Notes under the pieces: generated by a model
Seen by the model: only the letters and a program-made list of their open reading frames with translations
What the model was told of the DNA's origin: nothing
The model's database searches: none
Shown here: one piece after another, positions 16,483 to 24,453 of the stretch
How positions within the stretch are numbered: position 1 is the stretch's first letter
Layout: each line of letters starts with the position of its first letter
Made by a program: the position numbers and the translations under genes
DNA from: CAZOVB01 sp964583095
GTDB taxonomy: Bacteria; Planctomycetota; Phycisphaerae; SM23-33
Reading direction: 5' to 3'
Length of the DNA: 46,352 bases
NCBI GenBank assembly: GCA_964583095.1
Contig: CAZOVB010000032.1
Span: 1-46,352, forward strand

Positions 16483-17397
16483 CTAAGACATTTCCTCAAA
16501 GAGCCGCCATACATCCTCGCTGCGGCACAGGTCGGTTCCGGGCGTGGTCACCGCAGCCGAACCGGCCGCCACACCAAGACGCAGCGCGTCCCGGGCCGAC
16601 CAGCCCTTGCAGAAGCCAAATACCGTCCCGGCCACCATGCTGTCTCCGGCTCCGACCGTGCTTTGAACCTTGACGGTAGGGGCATGCATTCGGAAGCTTT
16701 CCCGGGCGGATACCAATTGCGCTCCCCCTGCCCCCAGCGAAACCAGAACGTGCTCGACGCCCTGCCGGCTTACCAGTTGCCTGGCGGCAGATTCTATCCT
16801 GCGGGACGAATCCAGGTTGTCGCTCCCGGTAAGGTCGGCCAGCTCGCGAAGGTTCGGCTTGATCAAAAATGCACCATCGGCCAGTGCCTCACCCAGGGCC
16901 GGGCCGGATGTATCGACCACCACCCGGGCCTGAGCTGCGCAACGAGCCAATTGTGCGTAGGAATTCTCCGGAGCCCCTGGAGGCAGCGAACCGCTCAGGA
17001 CGAGGTACTCCACACCCTCCAGGGCCTCGAGTTTCTTTCCAGCCTCATCGATCTGCTCCTGGGAGATCTCCGGACCGGGCAACACGAATCGATATTCCTC
17101 TTCGCCGCCATTTTCTGCGACATAAAGGCTGTGCCGGACGGCGCCGGGCATGCCGATCGACTCACCCGTCACATCCAGTTGAGCCAGAAGGTCGTTCAGT
17201 TCCTTGCCCGTGTACCCACCCGAAAGCCACAGAGCCGAGGCGTCGGCCCCTAGGCGCGACAGGATGCGACAAACATTGATGCCGCCTCCGCCGGGCTGAG
17301 ACCGCGATGGCCTGCAACGAAGCTTTCGGCCAGGACTTACACGGCGACAACGAGTGCTGATGTCGATACTTGGATTAAGCGTTACTGTTACGATCAT
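16483..17397 (-). CDS. pfkB: 6-phosphofructokinase of PfkB (Pfk-2) type
   Basis: A 304-residue ribokinase-fold sugar kinase. The N-terminus reads TVTLNPSIDIS, then PGGGGINVCRILSRLGADA, EEEYRFVLPG, LSGSLPPG, and the anion-hole motif STVGAGDSMVAG near residue 240; these match E. coli Pfk-2 more closely than 1-phosphofructokinase or tagatose-6-P kinase. It phosphorylates fructose-6-phosphate with ATP. The ATG at 17397 gives the canonical start; the frame extends 19 residues upstream without homology. It is the first gene of the 16-gene run, divergent from mutM. Confidence 0.88.
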   Translation of the reverse strand: MIVTVTLNPSIDISTRCRRVSPGRKLRCRPSRSQPGGGGINVCRILSRLGADASALWLSGGYTGKELNDLLAQLDVTGESIGMPGAVRHSLYVAENGGEEEYRFVLPGPEISQEQIDEAGKKLEALEGVEYLVLSGSLPPGAPENSYAQLARCAAQARVVVDTSGPALGEALADGAFLIKPNLRELADLTGSDNLDSSRRIESAARQLVSRQGVEHVLVSLGAGGAQLVSARESFRMHAPTVKVQSTVGAGDSMVAGTVFGFCKGWSARDALRLGVAAGSAAVTTPGTDLCRSEDVWRLFEEMS

Positions 17398-17640
17398 TGG
17401 AGGATCTTCAGAACTTTGCCGCCTTGCATGGCAGCGAGCATTCATCTTTCTCATTCGGGAGTACTATATGCGCCGCAGATTGGAGGAACCGACTCGCAAG
17501 GAGCCTTGGTGGCCCGTCAGGTTCAGCTGCGAAGCTTTCCCGCTCATATGCGATGGATTCCAGCCGGGGCCGGAACAGGCCTCCCCGTCTCAGCGCATAA
17601 ACTACTTGTGGATTTGAATTCTTTCCCACGGGAGGACGAC
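17398..17640. promoter_or_regulatory. Divergent intergenic region between pfkB and mutM
   Basis: This 243-bp gap must hold the promoters of the 16-gene operon (minus) and of mutM (plus). A TATAGT hexamer on the minus strand at 17463-17468 could be a -10 box for pfkB, with no convincing -35. The 9-mer ATTGGAGGA occurs twice (around 17395 and 17475). GGGAGG before 17641 is the mutM ribosome site. Nothing else is certain. Confidence 0.4.
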
Positions 17641-18429
17641 ATGCCGGAACTGCCCGACGTAGCAGGTTTCAAACGATACCTCGATGCCACATCGCTGCAT
17701 CAGAAGGTGGCTCGAAGCGAGGTAACGGATGAGCGGTTCATAAAGGGTGTCTCTCGTCAGGGCCTCCAGCGACGCTTGAAAGGCGCTCGATTGCAGCAAT
17801 CCAAACGATGGGGTAAGTGGCTGCTGGTGGAGTTGAATTCGGGTGGATACCTGGTGCTTCATTTTGGCATGACCGGCCAACTTGAATACCGAGCGGATGA
17901 GGGCGATCTTCCCGAACATACCCGCCTGGCCCTGCATTTCGAAAACGACAAGAGGCTCTGCGTAATCTCCCAGAGAATGATCGGGCAGGCTTCCTGGACC
18001 TCGGATATCGAGCAATTGGCCGACGAGCATGACCTGGGCCCCGACGCGTTGGAAGTAGACACCGACGATTTCGTGGAAAGACTCAGTTCGCGCGGGGGAT
18101 CCATCAAGAGCGCACTGATGAATCAGTCCATCGTGGCGGGAATCGGAAACGTCTACTCGGATGAAATCCTTTTCCAGGCAGGTCTCCACCCGGCCTCGAA
18201 GGTCAACGAACTCGATGCAGACACCTTGCGGAAATTGCACAAAAAGATGCGCCACATCCTGCGGACGGCCGGCAAGAAGGGTGGTAACGGTCAAAAGGCC
18301 CCTCGTGGGTGGCTTCTGGGCAAACGGGGCCCGAAAAGCCCCTGCCCCAAGTGCAGCGGAGGACTTTCCAAAACAACTATCAACGGTCGAACCGCCTGGT
18401 TTTGTCCGCAGTGTCAGACAAAGCCTTGA
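17641..18429 (+). CDS. mutM: Formamidopyrimidine-DNA glycosylase (Fpg/MutM)
   Basis: A 262-residue base-excision repair enzyme that removes 8-oxoguanine and ring-opened purines and nicks the strand. The start is fixed by the catalytic N-terminus PELPDV (Pro2 and Glu3) right after the ATG, preceded by GGGAGG. The core has GGYLVLHFGMTGQLEY, the helix-two-turn-helix segment MNQSIVAGIGNVYSDEILF, and a C-terminal zinc finger CPKC...CPQC. The frame is open further upstream but that part would block the catalytic proline. It lies 44 bp before ligA, probably in one transcript. Confidence 0.95.
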   Translation: MPELPDVAGFKRYLDATSLHQKVARSEVTDERFIKGVSRQGLQRRLKGARLQQSKRWGKWLLVELNSGGYLVLHFGMTGQLEYRADEGDLPEHTRLALHFENDKRLCVISQRMIGQASWTSDIEQLADEHDLGPDALEVDTDDFVERLSSRGGSIKSALMNQSIVAGIGNVYSDEILFQAGLHPASKVNELDADTLRKLHKKMRHILRTAGKKGGNGQKAPRGWLLGKRGPKSPCPKCSGGLSKTTINGRTAWFCPQCQTKP

Positions 18430-18473
18430 GAAGATTGCGCCTTGAGCAAGTCCATGACAGGAGAGGGACCCCC

Positions 18474-20534
18474 ATGAGCCCTTCCAAGAATCAGCAGGAA
18501 AAGATTCAGCAGAAGGTCCGGAACATGAACAAGTCCGAGGCACGCAAGCGGGCCCGGAAGCTGCGAGACGTGATCTCGCATCACAACTACCTCTACTATG
18601 TCCAGGCCGATCCGGAGATTTCCGACGCCGAGTATGATGAGCTCAAGGGGGAATTGCTGGCCATCGAGGACAAGTATCCGGATCTGGTAACTTCCGACAG
18701 CCCTACCCAGCGGGTCGGGGCCGAGGTCCAGGATGAACTGGGAACGATTGAACATGAAACCACGATGCTCAGCCTGGAGGCGGTCAATACCGAGGAGAAG
18801 TTCCGCAACTTTGTGAAGACCTGCCAAAACGAACTGGGCAAACGGCGGGTCAGCCTGGTCGGCGAACCGAAATACGACGGGGTCTCCGTGGAACTGGTCT
18901 ACGAAAGCGGCTCCCTGCAGTCTGCATGCACCCGGGGGGACGGTCGTACGGGTGAGGACATCACCGAAAACATCAAGACCATACACGAGATACCCTTGCG
19001 TCTGCGGCGCAGCGACAGGACCTCGGTCCCCAAACACCTGGTCGTGCGCGGGGAAGTCTACATGCGCAAGGACGAGTTCAAGACGTTCAACCGACAGCAG
19101 GAGGATGAAGGCAAGACGACGTTTGCCAATCCTCGCAATGCAGCAGCCGGGAGCCTGCGCCAACTCGACCCGAAGGTCACCGGCGCAAGGCCCCTGCATA
19201 TCTTCTTCTGGCAGATCGCCCCTTCATCGAGCCATCGACCTGATTCCCAGTGGCTGTCCCTGGAGGCGATGGCTGATCTTGGCCTCAAGACCAACCCCGA
19301 TTCCAGACGATTTGAAAGTCCCGACGATGCCGTCGCGTGGCATCGGGAAATGACCGGGCGGCGTGACGACCTGCCCTACGAAATCGACGGGTGCGTGTAC
19401 AAGGTCAACAATCTGGAAGACCATGACAAGCTGGGTTCCCGGGCATCGAGTCCGCGCTGGGCCCTGGCCTGGAAATTCGCCTCGCGCCGAAAGCAGACCC
19501 GAATTGATGACATTCAGGCCCAGGTGGGTCGTACGGGCGTGCTGACACCCGTAGCCATCCTTGAACCCCTGCACATTGGCGGAGTGGAGGTCACCCACGC
19601 CAGCCTGCACAACCAGGATGAGATCGATCGGAAGGATATCCGCATCAAAGACCATGTCCTGGTGGAACGCGCCGGCGACGTGATCCCCCACGTCGTGGAA
19701 GTCATCAAGTCCAAACGTAACGGGCGCGAGAAGAAATATCATCTTCCCAGCAAATGTCCCTCCTGCGGCGGAAAGGTGAGCCGCAACGAAGGAGAGGCCG
19801 ACTTCCGCTGCTCCAACAGCTCCTGTCCCGCCCAGTTGGTGGCCGGCATCCGGCATTTCGGCTCATCCGAGGCCCTGGACATTGACGGACTCGGCGAGAA
19901 ACTCCTAGAGCAGATGGTCCAAAAGAATCTCGTGGAAGATCTTTCGGACCTGTTTGATCTGACCGCTGAGAATCTCAAGAAGCTCGACCGCATGGGCTCC
20001 AGAAGTTCCGAGAACCTCATCAGCGCCATTCAGAACTCTCGGCAAAAGGCCACACTGGCCCGGACCATCTACGCTCTGGGCATTCCCCACGTGGGCAGGG
20101 CGACGGCAGAAGAACTGGCAGGGCACTTCGGATCCCTCGACGACCTGATCCACGCCGACAAGGAGGAGCTTCAAGAGGCCGGCCTGGGAAAAACCGTATC
20201 CTCCGCCGTCGAACAGTGGGCCCGCAACAAGAAGAACCGGACACTCGTCGAGCGGCTGAAGGAACAAGGCCTGGACCCGCGGGCCAGGAGGCAAGGAGAT
20301 CGGCTCCAGGGCCTGACCCTTGTGATTACGGGCAGACTGGATTCAATGTCTCGCGACGAAGCCAAGGAAGCGATTCGGCTCCAGGGAGGCAAAGCGGCCG
20401 CGAACGTATCGGGACAGACAGACTATCTGGTGGTCGGGGATGATCCCGGCCAGGCCAAGACTTCCGATGCCCATGAACATGATGTGGGAACCCTCGACGA
20501 AGAACAATTCCTCAAGAAGCTCGGCAAGAAGTAG
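18474..20534 (+). CDS. ligA: NAD+-dependent DNA ligase
   Basis: A 686-residue essential ligase that seals nicks in replication and repair. Domains in order: Ia domain with HHNYLYYVQADPEISDAEYD (36-55), adenylation domain with the active lysine K133 in EPKYDG, OB fold, a Cys4 zinc finger (CPSCGG...CSNSSCPAQ), helix-hairpin-helix repeats, and a C-terminal BRCT domain (GLTLVITGRLDSMSR). The ATG at 18474 with GGAGAGG upstream gives a 20-residue basic N-terminal extension; an ATG at 18525 would give a more standard length. It follows mutM, making a small repair pair. Confidence 0.96.
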   Translation: MSPSKNQQEKIQQKVRNMNKSEARKRARKLRDVISHHNYLYYVQADPEISDAEYDELKGELLAIEDKYPDLVTSDSPTQRVGAEVQDELGTIEHETTMLSLEAVNTEEKFRNFVKTCQNELGKRRVSLVGEPKYDGVSVELVYESGSLQSACTRGDGRTGEDITENIKTIHEIPLRLRRSDRTSVPKHLVVRGEVYMRKDEFKTFNRQQEDEGKTTFANPRNAAAGSLRQLDPKVTGARPLHIFFWQIAPSSSHRPDSQWLSLEAMADLGLKTNPDSRRFESPDDAVAWHREMTGRRDDLPYEIDGCVYKVNNLEDHDKLGSRASSPRWALAWKFASRRKQTRIDDIQAQVGRTGVLTPVAILEPLHIGGVEVTHASLHNQDEIDRKDIRIKDHVLVERAGDVIPHVVEVIKSKRNGREKKYHLPSKCPSCGGKVSRNEGEADFRCSNSSCPAQLVAGIRHFGSSEALDIDGLGEKLLEQMVQKNLVEDLSDLFDLTAENLKKLDRMGSRSSENLISAIQNSRQKATLARTIYALGIPHVGRATAEELAGHFGSLDDLIHADKEELQEAGLGKTVSSAVEQWARNKKNRTLVERLKEQGLDPRARRQGDRLQGLTLVITGRLDSMSRDEAKEAIRLQGGKAAANVSGQTDYLVVGDDPGQAKTSDAHEHDVGTLDEEQFLKKLGKK

Positions 20535-20739
20535 GCGCGTTTGCCCTCTTTCAAGTGCCGTCCATCTTGCATGACCGTCTCGCTCCAAAAGTCTCCGAAC
20601 CACCTGCCCGGCCAGACGTAATACGACAACTCGGTTGCTGCTGGGAGATAAGCACGGCCCCCCCTGTTCTGGTATCCTTTAGTCAAGCATGAAACAGCAA
20701 TGCGCCCGTGCGCAGCTTTATTTTTGGAAAGGACTTTTG

Positions 20740-22425
20740 ATGCGACCTTTGCGATGGATGGCGGCATGTCTGGTAAGCTTGGCGGTGCTTGCACAGGCCG
20801 GGGAGCCCTGGGGCAATGACCCCTCCCACAACATGGTCCGTGATGCCGAGAATCTTCCGGTCCACTTCAACGAAGAGACCCTGGTCTGGGAAATCAAGAC
20901 CGGGGCCAAGCACCAGTTCCCCATGCCGACGGTCGTGGGAGATAGAATCCTGGTCGGCTCCGACGCGGAGGGCAATCCCGAAGGGCTCTGGAACCAGGCG
21001 GCCGACCACGGAGCAGCGTTTACCTGCTACAGTCTGGAAGACGGCAGCGAAATCTGGCGTCTGATCGTTCCCCAAGGGGGCTATGGGCCGGGAACCTACG
21101 GAGTGTGCGGCACGCCGGTTGTCCAGGGAGATCGCATCTACATCCAGGCCATGTGGGAAGTCTTCTGCCTGGACCTGAACGGGTTGGCCGACGGCAACGA
21201 CGGCATGCAGGATGAACTGGCGATCATGACACGCGAACCGTTCGAGTTGCCCGAGGGAGAACAGATGCCCACGAAGTTGCCCGACTGGGCAGCCGACGTG
21301 ATCTGGCATTTCAGCCTAAGGCCCTATGATATCAGCGTGCAGGATGCTACGAGCTGTTCAATCATTGAAGTGGACGACCAACTCTGGATTTCCACGGCCA
21401 ATGAGATCGGCCATAGGGCCCGTGCGTATGACTCCCAGAAGGACCCGCCCCACATGGTGGTCCTGGATAAGCACACCGGCAAGCTCATTGCGCGCGATCG
21501 CATGATCGTACCGATCGTTTTCCACGGCGAATGGTCCTCTCCCTCGCTGATCGAGGTCAACGGGGAAAAGGCCGTCATCTTCCCCGATGGCTACGGGGTG
21601 CTCCACGCCCTGGCCATTCCCGAACCCTCCGACGACGGCCAACCCGTCACGCTCAAGGAATATTGGACCTACGATCTGAACCCCAAGGAGTTCCGCTATT
21701 TGCCCGACGGCAGGGAGATCGTCTACACCGTCGACAAGCGACTGGCGTACAAATATCCCGAGGACTACTACTCCGATACCCAGGAATACTTCATGTACAC
21801 CGACGGGGACACCCCGGAGAAAGACGCAGGTCACTGGACCGGCTTCGCACCGGCCACCAAGCGCCTGGCCGACGGGAGACACCCGACGATCCACGGGCCC
21901 TGCGAGATCATCTCCATGCCGGCCATTCACGAGAACCGTATCTACATCGGTCTCGGCCGGGACGGTGCTTACGGGTTGGAGCATGGTCCAGGGCGATTCG
22001 TCTGTCTGCAGGTTGACGACATTCGGAAGAAGCCTGAACTCCTCTGGGAAGACCGCGAAATCGGGCGCACCCAGTCGACTGCGTCCGTCGCCGACGGACT
22101 GGTTTACATCGCCGACGGCAAGGGAAATCTCAATTGCTATCAAGCCGATAGCGGTAAAGTTCTCTACCGCTTCCCCTTGGACAAACGAGGCATCAAGGAA
22201 CGATCCCAGATGCTTGCCGACGGGAAGATCTACTGCGGCAACAGTCGCAGGGAGATGAAAGTCATCAAGGCGGGGCGGGAACCCGAACTCCTGGCCTCCA
22301 GCAGACTGCCCGGAACGGTGGCTACCCTCGAAGCCGTAGACGGCAAAGTCATCCTGGCCACCGAACGCGAACTCCTGCTTTACGCCGCTCCCAAGGCCCA
22401 GCCGAAAGGCGAACAAAAGGACTGA
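20740..22425 (+). CDS. Secreted PQQ-like beta-propeller protein
   Basis: A 561-residue exported protein. A signal peptide (MRPLRWMAACLVSLAVLAQA, cleavage after A20) is preceded by GGAAAGGA; the ATG at 20740 was therefore preferred over one 51 bp upstream. The body has repeated blades with the form tPvv.gdrIyi.....v.clD, for example GTPVVQGDRIYIQ, SVADGLVYIADGKGNLNCYQADSGK and MLADGKIYCGNSRREMKVI, typical of PQQ-enzyme-like propellers. No PQQ-binding or dehydrogenase catalytic motif is evident, so it is probably a structural or ligand-binding propeller, common in planctomycetes. A terminator follows. Confidence 0.85.
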   Translation: MRPLRWMAACLVSLAVLAQAGEPWGNDPSHNMVRDAENLPVHFNEETLVWEIKTGAKHQFPMPTVVGDRILVGSDAEGNPEGLWNQAADHGAAFTCYSLEDGSEIWRLIVPQGGYGPGTYGVCGTPVVQGDRIYIQAMWEVFCLDLNGLADGNDGMQDELAIMTREPFELPEGEQMPTKLPDWAADVIWHFSLRPYDISVQDATSCSIIEVDDQLWISTANEIGHRARAYDSQKDPPHMVVLDKHTGKLIARDRMIVPIVFHGEWSSPSLIEVNGEKAVIFPDGYGVLHALAIPEPSDDGQPVTLKEYWTYDLNPKEFRYLPDGREIVYTVDKRLAYKYPEDYYSDTQEYFMYTDGDTPEKDAGHWTGFAPATKRLADGRHPTIHGPCEIISMPAIHENRIYIGLGRDGAYGLEHGPGRFVCLQVDDIRKKPELLWEDREIGRTQSTASVADGLVYIADGKGNLNCYQADSGKVLYRFPLDKRGIKERSQMLADGKIYCGNSRREMKVIKAGREPELLASSRLPGTVATLEAVDGKVILATERELLLYAAPKAQPKGEQKD

Positions 22426-22452
22426 TCTACGCCTCATACGCTCGGACGAACG

Positions 22453-22490
22453 CCTCCCGGCTTCCAATGCGAGTCGGGAGGTCTTCTTTT
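22453..22490 (+). terminator. Rho-independent terminator after the propeller gene
   Basis: CCTCCCG at 22453-22459 pairs with CGGGAGG at 22475-22481, with a 15-nt loop holding a further CT/AG pair, followed by TCTTCTTTT. It lies 27 bp after the stop codon of the propeller gene. Confidence 0.75.
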
Positions 22491-22646
22491 GCCATCCCTG
22501 AGCCGCCCCGGCAGAAAGAAGGTCTGTGCCTTGAGCAGAAGAAAGCACTCCCACCCGGCAGGTTCAGCTTGTATCCTGTGTTCAGGTGCATCGCTGCCAC
22601 GGGGGCAGCTTGCTCCACGCTCCAGTCTGCAGAAAAGGGAATCCCC

Positions 22647-23381
22647 ATGAGACTACTGACCCTCCTGATCGCCGCCGTTTGTGTTCTGTCTTCCCTGGCC
22701 TGTGCGCCCTCGCCCCGATCCAGGCGAGATGAGATTCTCCTTCGCATGGCTGCGGAAGAGGCCTCCCGGGTCGGCTCGGTCAAGCTCCGCCTGAAGCAGC
22801 AGCTTCACATCGCCGAGATCCAGATCCACCGCAATGCGTATTCCGGAGCGAAACTCTCCCTGGCCCGCGCATGGGAGACGCTCGAAGCAGGACAGGAAAA
22901 GATCGACCCACACACACGCCTGGCCGGGTGGGTCAGCATCTCCGAACTCTCGCGCGGCGCCGATGACCCCGAGACGGCCGCCGAAGCCTGCCGCGAAGCC
23001 CGCGATGCACTTCTGAATCTGCCGGAAGAGGACCAGCGTTGCCAGTACGTTCTGGACCTGGCCCATGAAATCCGGGCCGTCTTCGGACGCTCGCGGGCAG
23101 TGGACCTTGTCGTCCAGGCCGGTCCCTGGGCCAGGCAGATCAACCCGCAAAGCGACCGTCGGGAGGTCTACGTTGCCTTTGCCGACCGGCTCTTTGACTA
23201 CGAGGCCTACGAGCCTGGAAGGGAGATCCTCGCCCAGGACCCCGAGTCTTACTGGCGCAGCGACACGCTCGTGAAACTCTCACGGGGAGAGGTCAAGGGC
23301 AAGTGGATCGGCAAGCAACTTGACTACCAGAACAGTTTCAACAGCTCCGAAAACGTCCTGCAGCTTCCCACGGACCGGTAG
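22647..23381 (+). CDS. Putative lipoprotein, unknown function
   Basis: A 244-residue protein with a lipoprotein-type signal (MRLLTLLIAAVCVLSSLAC, Cys19 as the likely lipidated residue). The mature part is alpha-helical and Arg/Glu-rich, with a TPR-like feel (AYSGAKLSLARAWETLEAG, then PETAAEACREARDALLNLP). No family is recognised. AAAAGGGA precedes the ATG; the frame is open for 60 residues further upstream but that part lacks a signal and overlaps the terminator of the previous gene. Confidence 0.7.
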   Translation: MRLLTLLIAAVCVLSSLACAPSPRSRRDEILLRMAAEEASRVGSVKLRLKQQLHIAEIQIHRNAYSGAKLSLARAWETLEAGQEKIDPHTRLAGWVSISELSRGADDPETAAEACREARDALLNLPEEDQRCQYVLDLAHEIRAVFGRSRAVDLVVQAGPWARQINPQSDRREVYVAFADRLFDYEAYEPGREILAQDPESYWRSDTLVKLSRGEVKGKWIGKQLDYQNSFNSSENVLQLPTDR

Positions 23382-23396
23382 GTAGCCCGGGCTACC
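23381..23396. terminator. Palindromic hairpin between convergent genes
   Basis: GGTAGCCCGGGCTACC is a perfect 16-nt palindrome starting at the last base of the lipoprotein stop codon and followed by TTAT. As a hairpin it has a 6-7 bp stem and CCGG loop and could terminate transcription from both sides. Confidence 0.5.
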
Positions 23397-23417
23397 TTAT
23401 ACATCCGAACAAAATGC

Positions 23418-24230
23418 TCAGGCTCGACGTCTGCGCAGGTATCGGCCCAGGCCTCCCAGGCCCAGCAGAACGCCCGCCGCCGTCATCGGCTCTGGGACCT
23501 CGCCTGAAGGCAGGATTGGCTCTTCGTTGATCGCCAGGATAATCTGGTATTGCCCGTCGTTGTCCTCGTATGCACCGGGCGGGCCGTTGAAGCCGAAACC
23601 ATCCGGAATGCCCACAAACAAGCGTGTCGCTCCGGCCGGAGCAATGAATTCCTGGCGAAGTCCGCCGCTGGTTACCCCGTCGCCGATAAAGAACACCTGG
23701 CCCAACTCCGGGGAAAGGGTGAGGAAGTCCCGAGCAGCCGGCGTGCTGAAGTTCAACGTGGCCGGGGGTGAAGCGGAAACGGGATTTGCGTTGGTCAGGA
23801 AAACCCCCGTCAGGGGGCCCTGCGTACCGGACCAGCCGGAAAGTCCTGCAAGTGGAGTCAGGGAACTCAGCGGCGTGTTGCCTTCGGGACCAAAGGGCGT
23901 TCCGAAGCCGTTATAGAAGTGAATCCCACCAATGGCCGGGTCGGCTACCTTCACCACATCGCCTCCAGTGACAGCGACCCATTGAGGATGGGTCTCCTGG
24001 ACAAAATCAGGCGGGAAAGGCGGGCTGTAGTTGTGCCGCTTGAGAATGAACCCCGCGTCGAAGTCAAGCGGCGGCACTACGACATCATTCCTGCCGGCAA
24101 GATAAATCGCATCACTGCCTTTGACGGTGAGGTTGTACGAAGCGGCCATGCAAAAATCACAAGCCAAGGCAAATACAAGGGCAACTGCCAACAAGTGGAC
24201 CAATGAATTCTCCCTGGATGAATTCGTCAT
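23418..24230 (-). CDS. PEP-CTERM sorting domain protein
   Basis: A 270-residue exported protein. The N-terminal signal (SLVHLLAVALVFALACDFCMAA) is followed by a beta-rich body (SYNLTVKGSDAIYLAGRNDVVVPP) with several Gly/Pro-rich stretches, and it ends with the sorting signal: VPEP, a hydrophobic helix (AAGVLLGLGGLGRYL) and RRRRA. PEP-CTERM proteins are processed by an exosortase and appear at the cell surface or in extracellular matrix. No exosortase is in the window. The ribosome site is a perfect AAGGAGGT 8 bp before the ATG, suggesting strong expression. Confidence 0.9.
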   Translation of the reverse strand: MTNSSRENSLVHLLAVALVFALACDFCMAASYNLTVKGSDAIYLAGRNDVVVPPLDFDAGFILKRHNYSPPFPPDFVQETHPQWVAVTGGDVVKVADPAIGGIHFYNGFGTPFGPEGNTPLSSLTPLAGLSGWSGTQGPLTGVFLTNANPVSASPPATLNFSTPAARDFLTLSPELGQVFFIGDGVTSGGLRQEFIAPAGATRLFVGIPDGFGFNGPPGAYEDNDGQYQIILAINEEPILPSGEVPEPMTAAGVLLGLGGLGRYLRRRRA

Positions 24231-24238
24231 CTGAGAAT

Positions 24239-24246
24239 ACCTCCTT
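24239..24246 (-). promoter_or_regulatory. Exceptionally strong Shine-Dalgarno
   Basis: AAGGAGGT is a full anti-Shine-Dalgarno match 8 bp upstream of the PEP-CTERM ATG at 24230 and fixes that start. Confidence 0.85.
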
Positions 24247-24348
24247 ATAATTGTGTCTTCCGGGTGCCCCTTCCTCTATCGGTTATCAAAGCAGCGGAAA
24301 TGCGCAGACCAGTGAGCGAGGCCGAACCCACCTCCGCTACCGTGTTTA

Positions 24349-24354
24349 ATTATA
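24349..24354 (-). promoter_or_regulatory. Possible -10 box for the PEP-CTERM gene
   Basis: A perfect TATAAT on the minus strand lies about 119 bp upstream of the PEP-CTERM start. The matching -35 region (CATTTG or TTGAGG) is poor, so this is a tentative promoter. The rest of the 223-bp gap between this gene and dnaN shows nothing else. Confidence 0.35.
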
Positions 24355-24453
24355 CCCTCGGCCGTGACCTCAAATGTGAAAACTTTTCTTGGTTCCGGAA
24401 AGAACTGCCCGTGCATGGTGGCCGGGCTGCGACAAGGGATCGCTGCCGTGTCG

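Noticed and set aside
21358..22554. 398-residue minus-strand frame opposite the propeller gene
   Set aside because: The propeller gene has a signal peptide, ribosome site and terminator; the antisense frame has none of these.
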